From contig NZ_VTUY01000002.1 of assembly GCF_008364765.1 (NCBI RefSeq), positions 126,501 to 190,500 of the forward strand: 64,000 nucleotides of DNA, read 5' to 3'. Position 1 is the stretch's first letter, and the number at the start of each line of letters is the position of its first letter. Of the stretch, positions 16,725 to 25,765 are shown one piece after another. Source of the stretch: Bacillus sp. CH30_1T (GTDB taxonomy: Bacteria > Bacillota > Bacilli > Bacillales > Bacillaceae_B). Below the pieces are notes generated by a model, which was not told the origin of the DNA, ran no database searches, and saw nothing but the letters and a program-made list of their open reading frames with translations. The position numbers were made by a program, and so were the translations under genes.

Positions 16725-16965
16725 CTAATACAAAAAATGAACCGCAACCCCAAGAACCCTTGCTGCCTGCTGCAAGGATACCCCTTCAATCCTCTTCACT
16801 CTCTTCAACACTCTATCCTTTTCCTCCTTCGGCAGACTCTTCAATTAGGGAAATCCCAATTGGCCCAGGCACTTCCTGATCTCCACTCTGGCTTCATCAT
16901 CGGATAGTCTCCCGCTGGAATCACTGTGGTCCTCTAACACTTGACTTGATTCGTTCGCTCATTAA
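16725..16965 (-). pseudogene. C-terminal relic of a REP-associated (Y1-type) transposase
   Basis: The minus strand reads SGRLSDDEARVEIRKCLGQL, an in-frame stop, then LKSLPKEEKDRVLKRVKRIE continuing GVSLQQAARVLGVAVHFLY and stop. The second part is the typical C-terminal helix-turn-helix-like end of REP-associated tyrosine transposases. The HUH catalytic part is absent. Confidence 0.6.
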
Positions 16966-17134
16966 ACTCCTTGAACCTCACTTGTGCAATTTGATTTTAA
17001 TCTTCTGGAGAGTATTGAGGAATTTGATGCAGTCTTCATTTAGATCTCTTGTTTCATAAAGAAATGATGTTGATACTCTTTTATTCCATAATCACGAAAA
17101 AAGTTAAGTGAGAACCGTCCCCTCCCCTTCCCCA

Positions 17135-17177
17135 TTGCAACCCATCATTATATACAATACAATTTATTATATATAAC
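17135..17177 (+). promoter_or_regulatory. GntR promoter with two spaced operators
   Basis: TTGCAA (17135-17140), 17 bases, TACAAT (17158-17163). Two palindromic sites, ATTATATACAAT (17147-17158) and ATTATATATAAC (17166-17177), lie 19 bp apart over the promoter. The same pair at the same spacing occurs before dctP, which points to autoregulation by this GntR protein. Confidence 0.7.
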
Positions 17178-17212
17178 CTAATAAATCTAAAAGCCATAAA
17201 GGACTGTATAAA

Positions 17213-17851
17213 ATGTCGAAAACCAAAAAAGTGAATACGCTTATTTCCCTCAAGGATGAAGTGAAAGAGAAACTTAGAGAGGATATTATTATGTTCAAAC
17301 TCAAGCCTGGCGACCGCATTGTCGAAACAGAAGTGGCTAAAAGGCTGGGGATTAGTCAGGTGCCGGTGAGGGAAGCACTTAGGGGCCTGGAGGAAGAAGG
17401 GCTCATTAATACAATTAAGTATAGAGGTGCCTTTGTAACTGATATCAATCCCGTTGAAATGTATCATATGTTTTCATTAAGGGCGAAGATTGAGACAGAT
17501 GCCATTGAAGTAATTCTCCCCCAGCTGACCAAAAGGCATTTCGGTGAATTATACGATATCGTGGACAAAATGAAATACGCGGAGAAGGATTATGCGGTAC
17601 AGTCACAGCTGGATATGGAGTTTCATCGTACGATCATTGAGTGGTCCAATGTAGATGTGTTTTTACGCATTTGGGGAATGTTAACGAATCATATCCGACG
17701 ATATATCACGTTATTGAATCCGAAGGTTCGGATCCTTCCAGAGGAAGTCCATCAATATCATCAAGTCCTTGTGGAAACGCTGGAAGAAAGAGATATAGAG
17801 AAAGCAAAAATCGTTTTCAAAGAACATATTATGAAAATGGTTGAAAAATAG
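17213..17851 (+). CDS. GntR/FadR-family regulator of the uronate locus
   Basis: This 212-aa protein has an N-terminal winged helix (about residues 10-75, with LREDIIMFKLKPGDRIVETEVAKRLGISQVPVREALRGLEEEGLI) and a C-terminal all-helical FCD effector domain (about 85-205), including the DMEFHRTI and NHIRRYI metal-site-type motifs. It is monocistronic and precedes a TRAP transporter and a KduD-like dehydrogenase. Paired palindromes in both promoters suggest it represses itself and the transporter operon until an inducer, perhaps a uronate or ketogluconate, binds. Confidence 0.88.
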   Translation: MSKTKKVNTLISLKDEVKEKLREDIIMFKLKPGDRIVETEVAKRLGISQVPVREALRGLEEEGLINTIKYRGAFVTDINPVEMYHMFSLRAKIETDAIEVILPQLTKRHFGELYDIVDKMKYAEKDYAVQSQLDMEFHRTIIEWSNVDVFLRIWGMLTNHIRRYITLLNPKVRILPEEVHQYHQVLVETLEERDIEKAKIVFKEHIMKMVEK

Positions 17852-17861
17852 ACTCCAAACG

Positions 17862-17892
17862 AAGACCCCTATCTATTTATGGTAGGGGTCTT
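17862..17892 (+). terminator. Terminator of the GntR gene
   Basis: AAGACCCCTA / TAGGGGTCTT, a 10-bp perfect stem with an 11-base loop. The last bases overlap the -35 box of the next promoter. Confidence 0.75.
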
Positions 17893-17938
17893 GACGTGCC
17901 CCTGTAGATTATATATAATCACAGATATTATATATAAT
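17891..17938 (+). promoter_or_regulatory. TRAP operon promoter with two palindromic operators
   Basis: TTGACG (17891-17896), 17 bases, TATAAT (17914-17919). The perfect palindrome ATTATATATAAT occurs twice, at 17908-17919 over the -10 box and at 17927-17938, exactly 19 bp apart as in the regulator promoter. Confidence 0.8.
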
Positions 17939-18076
17939 ATTAAATCTGAATTTTCACAAATGTTTTAAGGGAGTAAAGAAATTTTTTTGAAGTGTATTGT
18001 TAGCGGTTACATTCTCTGTATGAATCAGGATTCTCATGCTGCTTCATACAGGTCCAATTACAAAGGGGGAATCAAG

Positions 18077-19087
18077 ATGAAAAGAAAGTTCAACGTTTTT
18101 AGCCTGCTTATGGCAGCTGTCTTACTGATTGGGTTAGCAGGTTGTGGAAAAAGTGCGGGTGGATCAGCTTCCAAAACCGTTACGTTAAAGCTGGGGCACA
18201 ATCAGCCTACCTCTTCGCCATTCCACGCAGGGGCCGAAAAGTTTGCAGAATTAGTAGCAGAGAAATCAGATGGGAATGTGAAGGTTGATGTGTATCATGA
18301 CAGTCAATTAGGGGATGAAGGGGAACTTGCTACAGGTACGAAAATGGGAACAGTGGATATCTCGCTTGTGGCGACTGGAAGTGTGACCCAATATTATCCT
18401 CGCTATTCCATGTTTGATTTGCCTTTTCTCTTCAGGGATTACGATCATGTCGATAAAGTATTACAGGGCGAAGTGGGAGAACAGCTTGCCAGTGAAGCGG
18501 AAGAGCAAGGTGGCTTTAAAGTGATGAGCTACTGGGAATCCGGATTCAGACACTATGTAAATAGTAAGCGTCCTTTGAAATCACCCGAGGACCTGGAAGG
18601 ACTGAAAATCAGGACGCCTGAATGGCCAGTTCTGACTTCCGCCACAGAGACGCTTGGAGCCAGTGCCGTACCGATGCCATTTTCCGAGCTTTATATGGCA
18701 GCACAGCATGGGGTTGTCGATGGTCAGGAAGGACCAATATTCGCGATCAAAAGTTCGAAGATGTATGAAGTGCAGGATTACATGGTCTTAGATGGTCATA
18801 CGTATACAGCGATGCTCCTGATTATGAATCCAGATAAGTTTAATAGTCTATCAAAAGATGTCCAAGAGGTGTTAATCGAGGCATCCAAGGAAGCCGGGAA
18901 TTTTGAGAGACAGTTAATCCGTGATAATGAAAAAGAAGATATTAAGTACCTGAAAGAAGAAGGCGATTTAGATATAGAAGAAAACCCCGATAAAGAGGCA
19001 TGGAGAAAAGCCGTTCAGCCTGTCTATGACAAGTACAGCGATGAATTTGGTAAAGATCTTATTCAGCAAATCATGGATACAAAGTAG
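18077..19087 (+). CDS. dctP: TRAP transporter solute-binding lipoprotein DctP
   Basis: This 336-aa lipoprotein starts at ATG 18077, after AAAGGGGGAATCAAG. The signal ends with lipobox LAGCGKS (Cys about residue 23). The rest is a DctP-type binding protein: KLGHNQPTSSPFHAGAEKFAELV at the start, GLKIRTPEWPV and GASAVPMPFSELYMAAQHGVVDGQE, the region containing the conserved ligand-carboxylate Arg. TRAP systems take up organic acids such as uronates using sodium gradients. The operon order DctP-DctQ-DctM-KduD and the neighbouring regulator suggest a sugar acid. A GC hairpin follows, which may raise DctP levels relative to the membrane subunits. Confidence 0.92.
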   Translation: MKRKFNVFSLLMAAVLLIGLAGCGKSAGGSASKTVTLKLGHNQPTSSPFHAGAEKFAELVAEKSDGNVKVDVYHDSQLGDEGELATGTKMGTVDISLVATGSVTQYYPRYSMFDLPFLFRDYDHVDKVLQGEVGEQLASEAEEQGGFKVMSYWESGFRHYVNSKRPLKSPEDLEGLKIRTPEWPVLTSATETLGASAVPMPFSELYMAAQHGVVDGQEGPIFAIKSSKMYEVQDYMVLDGHTYTAMLLIMNPDKFNSLSKDVQEVLIEASKEAGNFERQLIRDNEKEDIKYLKEEGDLDIEENPDKEAWRKAVQPVYDKYSDEFGKDLIQQIMDTK

Positions 19088-19094
19088 ATGTATA

Positions 19095-19118
19095 GGGGGG
19101 CTTTCCCTGCCCCCCTTT
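19095..19118 (+). terminator. Intra-operon hairpin between dctP and dctQ
   Basis: GGGGGG and CCCCCC enclose a 9-base loop, followed by TTTCA. With only a short T-tract it is probably a partial terminator or mRNA-stabilising hairpin. Confidence 0.65.
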
Positions 19119-19144
19119 CATGAATGAATCAGGAGGTGGGACGT

Positions 19145-19618
19145 ATGAGAACATTAAAGCTCATTGGCCAGGGACTGGAAAAACTCGTGATGTACGCAGT
19201 TCTATTCCTTATGGCCGTATTGGTTTCTCTTGTCTTCATTCAGGTGGTCCTTCGATATGTCTTCTCGAATGGGATGGTCTGGGTAGAAGAGCTTGATCGA
19301 TACATTTTTGTTTGGTTAATGTTTTTAGGGATCGCAATGGGCGTTTATAAACAAAAACATATTGCGATTACGGCAGTGGCCGATCGACTGAAAGGGTTCT
19401 CGAAAGGCATTCAGCTTCTCGTACATATCATTACAGGATCCTTTTTTGCCGTGTTATGTTGGCAGGGAATTAAGTTTGTAGAGGTAAATATGTCTGGCAC
19501 GGCTGCTGTACTGCCTATTAATCTGGGAATCATTTATTCTATTATACCCCTGTCAGGTTTCATTGCGATGATCTTTGTTGTCGTATTAATCGCGACATCC
19601 AAGGAGGAGAAACGATGA
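19145..19618 (+). CDS. dctQ: TRAP transporter small permease DctQ
   Basis: This 157-aa protein has four membrane helices (about residues 12-34, 42-60, 80-105 and 120-145) and the WVEELDRYIFVWLMFLG motif of DctQ subunits. The start at 19145 is preferred because GGAGGTGGG precedes it, rather than the ATG at 19124. It pairs with DctM, whose gene overlaps its end by four bases. Confidence 0.9.
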   Translation: MRTLKLIGQGLEKLVMYAVLFLMAVLVSLVFIQVVLRYVFSNGMVWVEELDRYIFVWLMFLGIAMGVYKQKHIAITAVADRLKGFSKGIQLLVHIITGSFFAVLCWQGIKFVEVNMSGTAAVLPINLGIIYSIIPLSGFIAMIFVVVLIATSKEEKR

Positions 19619-20895
19619 TTTTATTACTGTTTATAGCATTTTTTGTCCTATTGATCCTGGGGGTTCCGGTTGGGATCTCTTTAGGAGTCGCCTCGATCAT
19701 CACCATTTTATGGGAAGGGGTGGTTCCGCTATTGTTGATTCCTCAAAAAATGTTCGTTTCCATGAATAGCTTTACATTACTGGCCATACCTTTCTTTATG
19801 CTGACGGGTGTAATCATGGATAAAAGTGGATTAACGCAAAGACTTGTGAACTTTGCCGACTCCATCATTGGGTGGACGAAAGGCGGCATGAGTTATGTGA
19901 GTGTCACTTCCGGGATGATGATGGGAGGGATTTCCGGATCCGCCCCTGCTGATACGGCTGCACTAAGCAGTGTCATGACTCCAAGTATGGTAAAACTGGG
20001 ATACCCAGCACGATTTGCCGCCGCCTTGCAAGCAGCATCAGGATCCATAGGTATTATTATTCCCCCGAGTATTCCGATGGTTGTGTTAGGCGGAATCGCC
20101 AGTATTTCCGTCGGGAAGTTATTCTTAGGAGGAATTATTCCTGGTATTCTCATTGGGATTCTATTTATGATGGCGTCGAGGATCATTTGCACTAAGAAAA
20201 ACTATGGTGTATCTAAATCCAACTCTTTTTCATTCAGCTATTTCATCGACAGCTTTAAAAAAGCGATACTCCCTTTATTTGCTCCGGTCATTATCGTTGG
20301 CGGGATTTTTACAGGCGCCTTTACTCCGACAGAATCCAGTGTCATTGCGGTTGTCTATACGTTAATCCTGGGATTGTTCGTTTATAGAAGTATTCAATTT
20401 CGAGACTTGTCCTCGATTTTCATGGAAGCCGTCATTAGTTCAGGGAATGTGTTGTTAATCATTGCCGCCTCCTCTCTGTTCAGCTGGATTCTCGTGAGTC
20501 ACAATTTCCCACAGATCCTGAGCAGTCTCATCACAAGTGTATCAGACAGCCCATTCTTTATTATACTCGTCATTAACCTAATTTTTATCGTTGGCGGCAT
20601 GTTCATTGAAGGTCTTGCGCTGTTAATTATGTTTGTTCCCATCCTATTACCCATCGCCATGGGTGCCGGAATGGATCCAATTGTATTTGGAGTTATGATC
20701 GTCATTAACATTGCGATTGGAACACTGACTCCTCCAGTAGGTGTCTGCCTGTTTGTTGCATGCTCCTCCGCCGGTGTTAAGCTCGATCATGCGATGAAGA
20801 GTGCCATTCCATTTGTTCTTGTGCTTTGTTTTGCACTCGTTTTAATCGTGCTGTTTCCGTCGATTGTTACGTTTATTCCTAGTTTAATTGAATGA
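19615..20895 (+). CDS. dctM: TRAP transporter large permease DctM
   Basis: This 426-aa polytopic protein has about 12 membrane segments and typical DctM motifs, including GGISGSAPADTAALSSVM, ASGSIGIIIPPSIPMV and AFTPTESSVIAVVY. It forms the transport channel with DctQ. ATG overlaps the dctQ stop (ATGA). Confidence 0.93.
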   Translation: MILLLFIAFFVLLILGVPVGISLGVASIITILWEGVVPLLLIPQKMFVSMNSFTLLAIPFFMLTGVIMDKSGLTQRLVNFADSIIGWTKGGMSYVSVTSGMMMGGISGSAPADTAALSSVMTPSMVKLGYPARFAAALQAASGSIGIIIPPSIPMVVLGGIASISVGKLFLGGIIPGILIGILFMMASRIICTKKNYGVSKSNSFSFSYFIDSFKKAILPLFAPVIIVGGIFTGAFTPTESSVIAVVYTLILGLFVYRSIQFRDLSSIFMEAVISSGNVLLIIAASSLFSWILVSHNFPQILSSLITSVSDSPFFIILVINLIFIVGGMFIEGLALLIMFVPILLPIAMGAGMDPIVFGVMIVINIAIGTLTPPVGVCLFVACSSAGVKLDHAMKSAIPFVLVLCFALVLIVLFPSIVTFIPSLIE

Positions 20896-20924
20896 TTACT
20901 ATAATTGCATAAGGAGAGATACAT

Positions 20925-21686
20925 ATGACTAAGAATCTATTTAATTTAACCGATAAAGTAGCTGCCATTACGGGGGCTACGCGTGGGATTGGTCGATCAA
21001 TGGCAGTGGCTCTGGCAGAAGCCGGAGCAGATATTGCTTTACTTCAAAGGAATCCGGAACAGACTGATGTGAAGGAAGAAATTGAACAGCTTGGTAGAAA
21101 GTGCTCCATTATTCCATGCGATCTTGAAAAGGAAGAAGAAGTAAAATCTGCTATTCCCAGTGTGATTTCGACATTTGGAAAAATTGATATTTTAGTAAAC
21201 AATGCAGGTATTCAGCGCCGGTCGCCTTCCGTTGATTTTCCTGAATCCGATTGGGATGATGTGCTGAATATCAATCTAAAAGTGGTCTGGCTATTATGTC
21301 AAGAGGCAGGACGTCACATGGTTGCGAAAGGAGAAGGCAAAATCATTAACACCGCTTCCCTTCTCTCTTTCCAAGGAGGATTGACCGTTCCAGCCTATGC
21401 AGCAGCAAAAGGCGGTGTGGCACAACTTACGAAAGCCCTCTCCAATGAATGGGCAAAAGAGGGTGTGAATGTCAACGCGATTGTTCCAGGGTATATTGCT
21501 ACGGACATGAATATAGCTTTAATTGAAGACCCGGTCAGAAGTAAACAGATTCTTGATCGGATTCCAGCTGATCGATGGGGAGAGCCGGATGATTTTAAGG
21601 GTACTATTGTTTATTTAGCTTCGGGGGCTTCGAATTATGTTCATGGGCATTTGGTGGCTGTTGATGGGGGGTGGCTTGGGAGGTAG
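20925..21686 (+). CDS. kduD: SDR dehydrogenase, KduD-like
   Basis: This 253-aa short-chain dehydrogenase has the cofactor motif TGATRGIG (about residues 17-24), NNAG (near 94), catalytic Ser in NTASLLSF and YAAAKGG (Tyr/Lys about 160-164), and the C-terminal GHLVAVDGGWLGR. Length and the QRRSPSVDFPESDWDDVLNIN region fit 2-dehydro-3-deoxy-D-gluconate 5-dehydrogenase (KduD) and closely related gluconate dehydrogenases. It would oxidise or reduce a keto-sugar acid imported by the adjacent TRAP system. Ribosome binding site AAGGAGAG. Specificity is not certain. Confidence 0.78.
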   Translation: MTKNLFNLTDKVAAITGATRGIGRSMAVALAEAGADIALLQRNPEQTDVKEEIEQLGRKCSIIPCDLEKEEEVKSAIPSVISTFGKIDILVNNAGIQRRSPSVDFPESDWDDVLNINLKVVWLLCQEAGRHMVAKGEGKIINTASLLSFQGGLTVPAYAAAKGGVAQLTKALSNEWAKEGVNVNAIVPGYIATDMNIALIEDPVRSKQILDRIPADRWGEPDDFKGTIVYLASGASNYVHGHLVAVDGGWLGR

Positions 21687-21717
21687 TTTGATGGTTTGAG
21701 TTTATTTTTATAAAAAC

Positions 21718-21765
21718 ATCCTATAGATTGGACACTGAAGACGTGACCTTTCTATAGGATTCTTT
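21718..21765. terminator. Bidirectional terminator between kduD and the EPS cluster
   Basis: ATCCTATAGA / TCTATAGGAT, a 10-bp perfect stem, with T-tracts possible on both strands. The two operons converge here. Confidence 0.7.
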
Positions 21766-21779
21766 CATGTATCTTTATA

Positions 21780-22808
21780 TTATTTCTTCCTATAATACTC
21801 CACATACCACTCAGCAAACCTACCCAATCCTTCTTCAATAGAAGTTTCAGGTTTAAATCCAACAGCTCTCTGCAGACGCTCAGTAGATGCATAAGTAGCA
21901 GGAACATCTCCAGGCTTAATAGGTTCATATACCTTTTCAAACTCCACTTCTCTACCAAGTGCGTTACCTAACGCTTTCTCCAGAGTTTCAATAAATTTCA
22001 TCAATTTTTCAGGAGTGTTATTCCCTATGTTATAAACTTTGTGACGTACACCTTCATCAGATGGCGGGGAAGTGATGAGTCTTTCGATTCCAGTAATTAT
22101 GTCATCAATATATGTGAAGTCTCTATATAAGTCATTTTCAAAATCACCGTTGTTAAAGATCTTAATAGGTTCATCTGCAAAGTACTTATCCGTGAATCCG
22201 AAGTAAGCCATATCAGGTCTGCCCATAGGACCATATACGGTGAAGAAGCGTAAACCTGTAGCAGGAATCTTATACAAATGGCTGTATGTGTGTGCCATTA
22301 GTTCATTTGATTTCTTAGTAGAAGCATAAAGTGAAACTGGGTTATCTACAAAATCACTTTCTTCAAAAGGAACTTTCTTGTTAGCGCCATATACAGAACT
22401 AGAGGAAGCGTATACGAGATGATCTACAGGGTAATGTCTGCAGGCTTCAAGGATATTATAGAACCCAATGACATTACTTTGCATATAGACATCAGGGTTT
22501 TCAATCGAATAACGCACCCCCGCTTGTGCAGCCAAGTTAACTACGACATTGGGTTTATATTCTTCAAATACTTCATTAAGGGCTGCTTTATCCGAAATGT
22601 CCTGTTTAATAAAAGTAAAGTTCTCATAAGGCTGAAGTTTCTCCAACCGATCTTCCTTAAGGTTCACATCATAATAGTCATTTACATTATCTAAACCCAC
22701 GACAGTGCAACCTTGTTCTAATAGTTTCTTAGAAAGATAGTACCCAATAAACCCGGCGGCTCCTGTCACAAGGTAAACTTTATTAGGATCTAATGGTTTG
22801 TAGTTCAT
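21780..22808 (-). CDS. UDP-glucuronate 4-epimerase family protein
   Basis: This 342-aa extended SDR enzyme has TGAAGFIGYYLSKKL (NAD-binding GxxGxxG), NLAAQAGVRYSIENP (typical of UDP-glucuronate 4-epimerases), SSSSVYG and YASTKKSNE (catalytic Tyr and Lys), and RFFTVYGPMGRPDMA. It would convert UDP-glucuronate to UDP-galacturonate for the exopolysaccharide. It is the last gene of the cluster and overlaps the UDP-glucose dehydrogenase gene by 26 bases, so the two consecutive steps are encoded together. Confidence 0.88.
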   Translation of the reverse strand: MNYKPLDPNKVYLVTGAAGFIGYYLSKKLLEQGCTVVGLDNVNDYYDVNLKEDRLEKLQPYENFTFIKQDISDKAALNEVFEEYKPNVVVNLAAQAGVRYSIENPDVYMQSNVIGFYNILEACRHYPVDHLVYASSSSVYGANKKVPFEESDFVDNPVSLYASTKKSNELMAHTYSHLYKIPATGLRFFTVYGPMGRPDMAYFGFTDKYFADEPIKIFNNGDFENDLYRDFTYIDDIITGIERLITSPPSDEGVRHKVYNIGNNTPEKLMKFIETLEKALGNALGREVEFEKVYEPIKPGDVPATYASTERLQRAVGFKPETSIEEGLGRFAEWYVEYYRKK

Positions 22809-24159
22809 TGGACTTCGACTCCTCTAATCCTTTTCGTTCCGCAGCTTTCCTACCAATAGAATGATACTCGACTCTAGCCGTTTCCATATCTTCTACCTTA
22901 TAAATGTTTCTACCGTCATAGACTAAAGGTGTTCTCATTAGCATTGTATACGCTTCTGGAGTAATGGCTCTGACTTCGCCCCATTCTGTGAAGATAAAGC
23001 AAACATTGGCATCTTTCAAGGCTGCTTCCACATTATCTACATATGTGATGTGCCCTTTACCATTTCTTCCTTCCGGATACACTTTTGAGAAGTTTTCTTT
23101 CCCAACAGGATCAAAAGCATAGATGTCTGCTCCCTGATCAAGCAGTAAAGGTACATTCTCAAGAGAAGCTGCTTCTCTAAGATCATCGGTACCAGGTTTA
23201 AAGGTCAATCCAAGTACTGCGACTTTTAAACCGTTAAACGTAATCAATCTTTTGCTTGCCTTTTTATATAACATTGTTTTTTGTTCTGTATTCACATCAA
23301 TTGCAGCTTTAACAGTCTTTAACTCATAACCATTTTGTTTCGCAATATAATCAAGGGCCTTAGTATCTTTAGGGAAACAAGATCCACCATAGCCAATTCC
23401 AGCATTTAAAAACTTGCTTCCAATCCGTTCATCGAAGCTCATTCCTCTTGCAACATCTTGAATATCCGCTCCAACCAATTCACATAGATTCGCAATATCA
23501 TTCATATAAGAAATCTTAAGAGCGAGGAAGTCATTTGAAGCGTATTTAATCATTTCAGCTGATCGTCTGTTTACAGAAACAATTGGCAGATTAAATGGTT
23601 CGTAGATATTCATTAATATATTCTCTGCCCATTTGCTTTCAGTACCAATAATAATTCTCTCTGCCTTCAACGTATCATGTACAGCAGATCCCTGTGCTAA
23701 GAACTCCGGGTTTGATGCTACTTCAACTCTAACATCGTTTACTAAAAAATCTTGGATAAATTGTTCGACTTTATCATTAGTTCCTACTGGAACAGTAGAT
23801 TTAACCACAACTAAACAGTCTTTTTCAACCGATTCTGCAATTTGTCTTGCGACAGTTGCGATATAGGATAGATTAGCAGAGCCATCGGGTTGCTCTGGGG
23901 TACCAACACCAATGAAAATTGCATCTGCATCTTTGTATGCTGATTGGTAATCAGTGGTGTAGTCAATTCTTCCCGCAGCATAATTTTCTTTCATTAATTC
24001 TTCTAGACCTTCTTCAAAAATAGGAGAAATTCCAGACTTCATTGTCTCCACTTTGTTTTGATCGATATCTACGCAGGCTACTTTGTGTCCTACTTCTGCG
24101 AAGCAAACCCCTGCAACTAAGCCCACATACCCTGTTCCAGCCACTGCAATTTTGTACAT
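22783..24159 (-). CDS. ugd: UDP-glucose 6-dehydrogenase
   Basis: This 458-aa protein starts at ATG 24159, with GGGAGG upstream. It shows IAVAGTGYVGLVAGVCFAEVGH (NAD site), ASNPEFLAQGSAV, NAGIGYGGSCFPKDTKAL (catalytic Cys) and GLTFKPGTDDLREAAS. It oxidises UDP-glucose to UDP-glucuronate, using glucose from GalU (33036-33929) and feeding the epimerase next door. The closest B. subtilis analogues are TuaD/Ugd. Confidence 0.93.
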   Translation of the reverse strand: MYKIAVAGTGYVGLVAGVCFAEVGHKVACVDIDQNKVETMKSGISPIFEEGLEELMKENYAAGRIDYTTDYQSAYKDADAIFIGVGTPEQPDGSANLSYIATVARQIAESVEKDCLVVVKSTVPVGTNDKVEQFIQDFLVNDVRVEVASNPEFLAQGSAVHDTLKAERIIIGTESKWAENILMNIYEPFNLPIVSVNRRSAEMIKYASNDFLALKISYMNDIANLCELVGADIQDVARGMSFDERIGSKFLNAGIGYGGSCFPKDTKALDYIAKQNGYELKTVKAAIDVNTEQKTMLYKKASKRLITFNGLKVAVLGLTFKPGTDDLREAASLENVPLLLDQGADIYAFDPVGKENFSKVYPEGRNGKGHITYVDNVEAALKDANVCFIFTEWGEVRAITPEAYTMLMRTPLVYDGRNIYKVEDMETARVEYHSIGRKAAERKGLEESKSNELQTIRS

Positions 24160-24210
24160 ATCATTGCCTCCCGTTTTCATAGAAATAAAAGATTTATATT
24201 GAAACCAAGA

Positions 24211-25683
24211 TTATTTTTTTTTATTAAAATACATTTTCACAAAATTAATTATCCATTTCCCTTCTTTCCCCAAAAAATATTGAGGAAAAACGAAATAATT
24301 AAATGATAAAAGTATCACACACAAAATGAAGTTTGTAATAAGAGAAAGAATTGGATTAGTAAACCTTAAATCTAACATTGATATTGCAAGAAACAACGTA
24401 ATCCCGTTTAAAACCGCAGGCATATGAATTTTTATAAAATCAATGGATCTTATTGATAAAATGCTTAAACTTAAATGTGCCATCAATATAAAATTAATAA
24501 TTAAGGCAATATTTACAGAAATAACAATCCCTATTAATCCCCAAAATTGACCAATTACGCATCCTCCAATAATTGCTAAAGCATATATTGCTTGTCGCCA
24601 TGCTCTTCTATATACTGCACCGGTTGATCTAGCAACTGATTCGCTAATTTTATAACTTGTTCTGAAGAAAATTCCAATAGTTAATACTTGAAAGGGTAAT
24701 TTTGCTTCGTACCACTGATTCCCTAATAAAACTGAGATTATTTCTCCAGAAAACATAAATGCGAATATACTCACAGGAATAGCCACCATTGATACTAAAA
24801 CAACACCACGTTTATAAACTAATTTTAACCTGTCTTGTTCAGTTTGAATTTTAGCCATTGCTGAAAATAATACTTTGTCCACAACTTGACCAAATAAAGT
24901 TGCAGGTAACGCCATTAACTGATAAATTCTTCCATAAATACCTAACGCTTCAGAGCCTAATGACCTACCAACAACTAAATTATCACCTTGTAAGGCAAGA
25001 TAATTAAAGATGCGCGCAACTGTAAACCCCCCACCAAAGTACATTAACTCTTTTATGGCTTGCATACGTATCTTTATTTCTTTATTGTGTTTTTGGTACT
25101 TGGTTATTAATAATAATTTAATAGTCTCTTGTGCTATTTGTGCAATTACAAGTGCATAAACTCCATAACCGTTTAGCCCTAATAATATTCCAGTCAGACC
25201 ATAACCTAATATATACGCTAACCCGTTAATTAGTGATATAGTCTTGTACTGAAGTTCACGTTCTAATAAACTCAGTGCAGTAGTATAAAATCCTTGAATT
25301 AAAAATGTAAATGATAAAATTTTTAATACGTTTTCGAGTTCTTTCATACGGAAAAATGAAGATATATAACCTGATAATGAAAATATACTGAGAGTAAAGA
25401 TAATTCCCAAAAAAACAGATAAATTAAATGCTGTGCTGATATGGTTATCATTTATTACCGGTCTTTGAACTATGGCTGGTCCCACACCAAGTGATGAAAA
25501 AATTATTGAGAACCCTATTACTACCATTGCTGCAGTGACAACCCCAAATTCACTGGGTTCTAATAATCTTGCTAAGATTATTAGAACTAAAAATTGAGAG
25601 ACTCCCTGAATTCCATTACCACTAAGCATCCATAGGAATCCATTAAACGTTCTTTCACTTAGCGAATTTTTTTTATTATTCAT
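24211..25683 (-). CDS. Polysaccharide flippase (Wzx, MOP superfamily)
   Basis: This 490-aa membrane protein has about 12-14 helices. The N-terminal motif (FNGFLWMLSGNGIQGVSQFLVLIILARLLEPSEFGVV) and GEALGIYGRIYQLMALP-like region (here GSEALGIYGRIYQLMALPATLFG) are typical of the WzxC/TuaB branch. It would flip lipid-linked repeat units across the membrane. AT-rich, like its neighbours, suggesting horizontal acquisition of the repeat-unit genes. Confidence 0.88.
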   Translation of the reverse strand: MNNKKNSLSERTFNGFLWMLSGNGIQGVSQFLVLIILARLLEPSEFGVVTAAMVVIGFSIIFSSLGVGPAIVQRPVINDNHISTAFNLSVFLGIIFTLSIFSLSGYISSFFRMKELENVLKILSFTFLIQGFYTTALSLLERELQYKTISLINGLAYILGYGLTGILLGLNGYGVYALVIAQIAQETIKLLLITKYQKHNKEIKIRMQAIKELMYFGGGFTVARIFNYLALQGDNLVVGRSLGSEALGIYGRIYQLMALPATLFGQVVDKVLFSAMAKIQTEQDRLKLVYKRGVVLVSMVAIPVSIFAFMFSGEIISVLLGNQWYEAKLPFQVLTIGIFFRTSYKISESVARSTGAVYRRAWRQAIYALAIIGGCVIGQFWGLIGIVISVNIALIINFILMAHLSLSILSIRSIDFIKIHMPAVLNGITLFLAISMLDLRFTNPILSLITNFILCVILLSFNYFVFPQYFLGKEGKWIINFVKMYFNKKK

Positions 25684-25765
25684 TTAATTTTCATCTTCTC
25701 TAATAAAATTTATTATGCTTGACTTCTATTATTTATTTAGGTGCATGCCTTCATATATATTTATA

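Noticed and set aside
16692..16907. Plus-strand frame of 71 codons
   Set aside because: Antisense to the transposase relic, which explains the coding-like signal.
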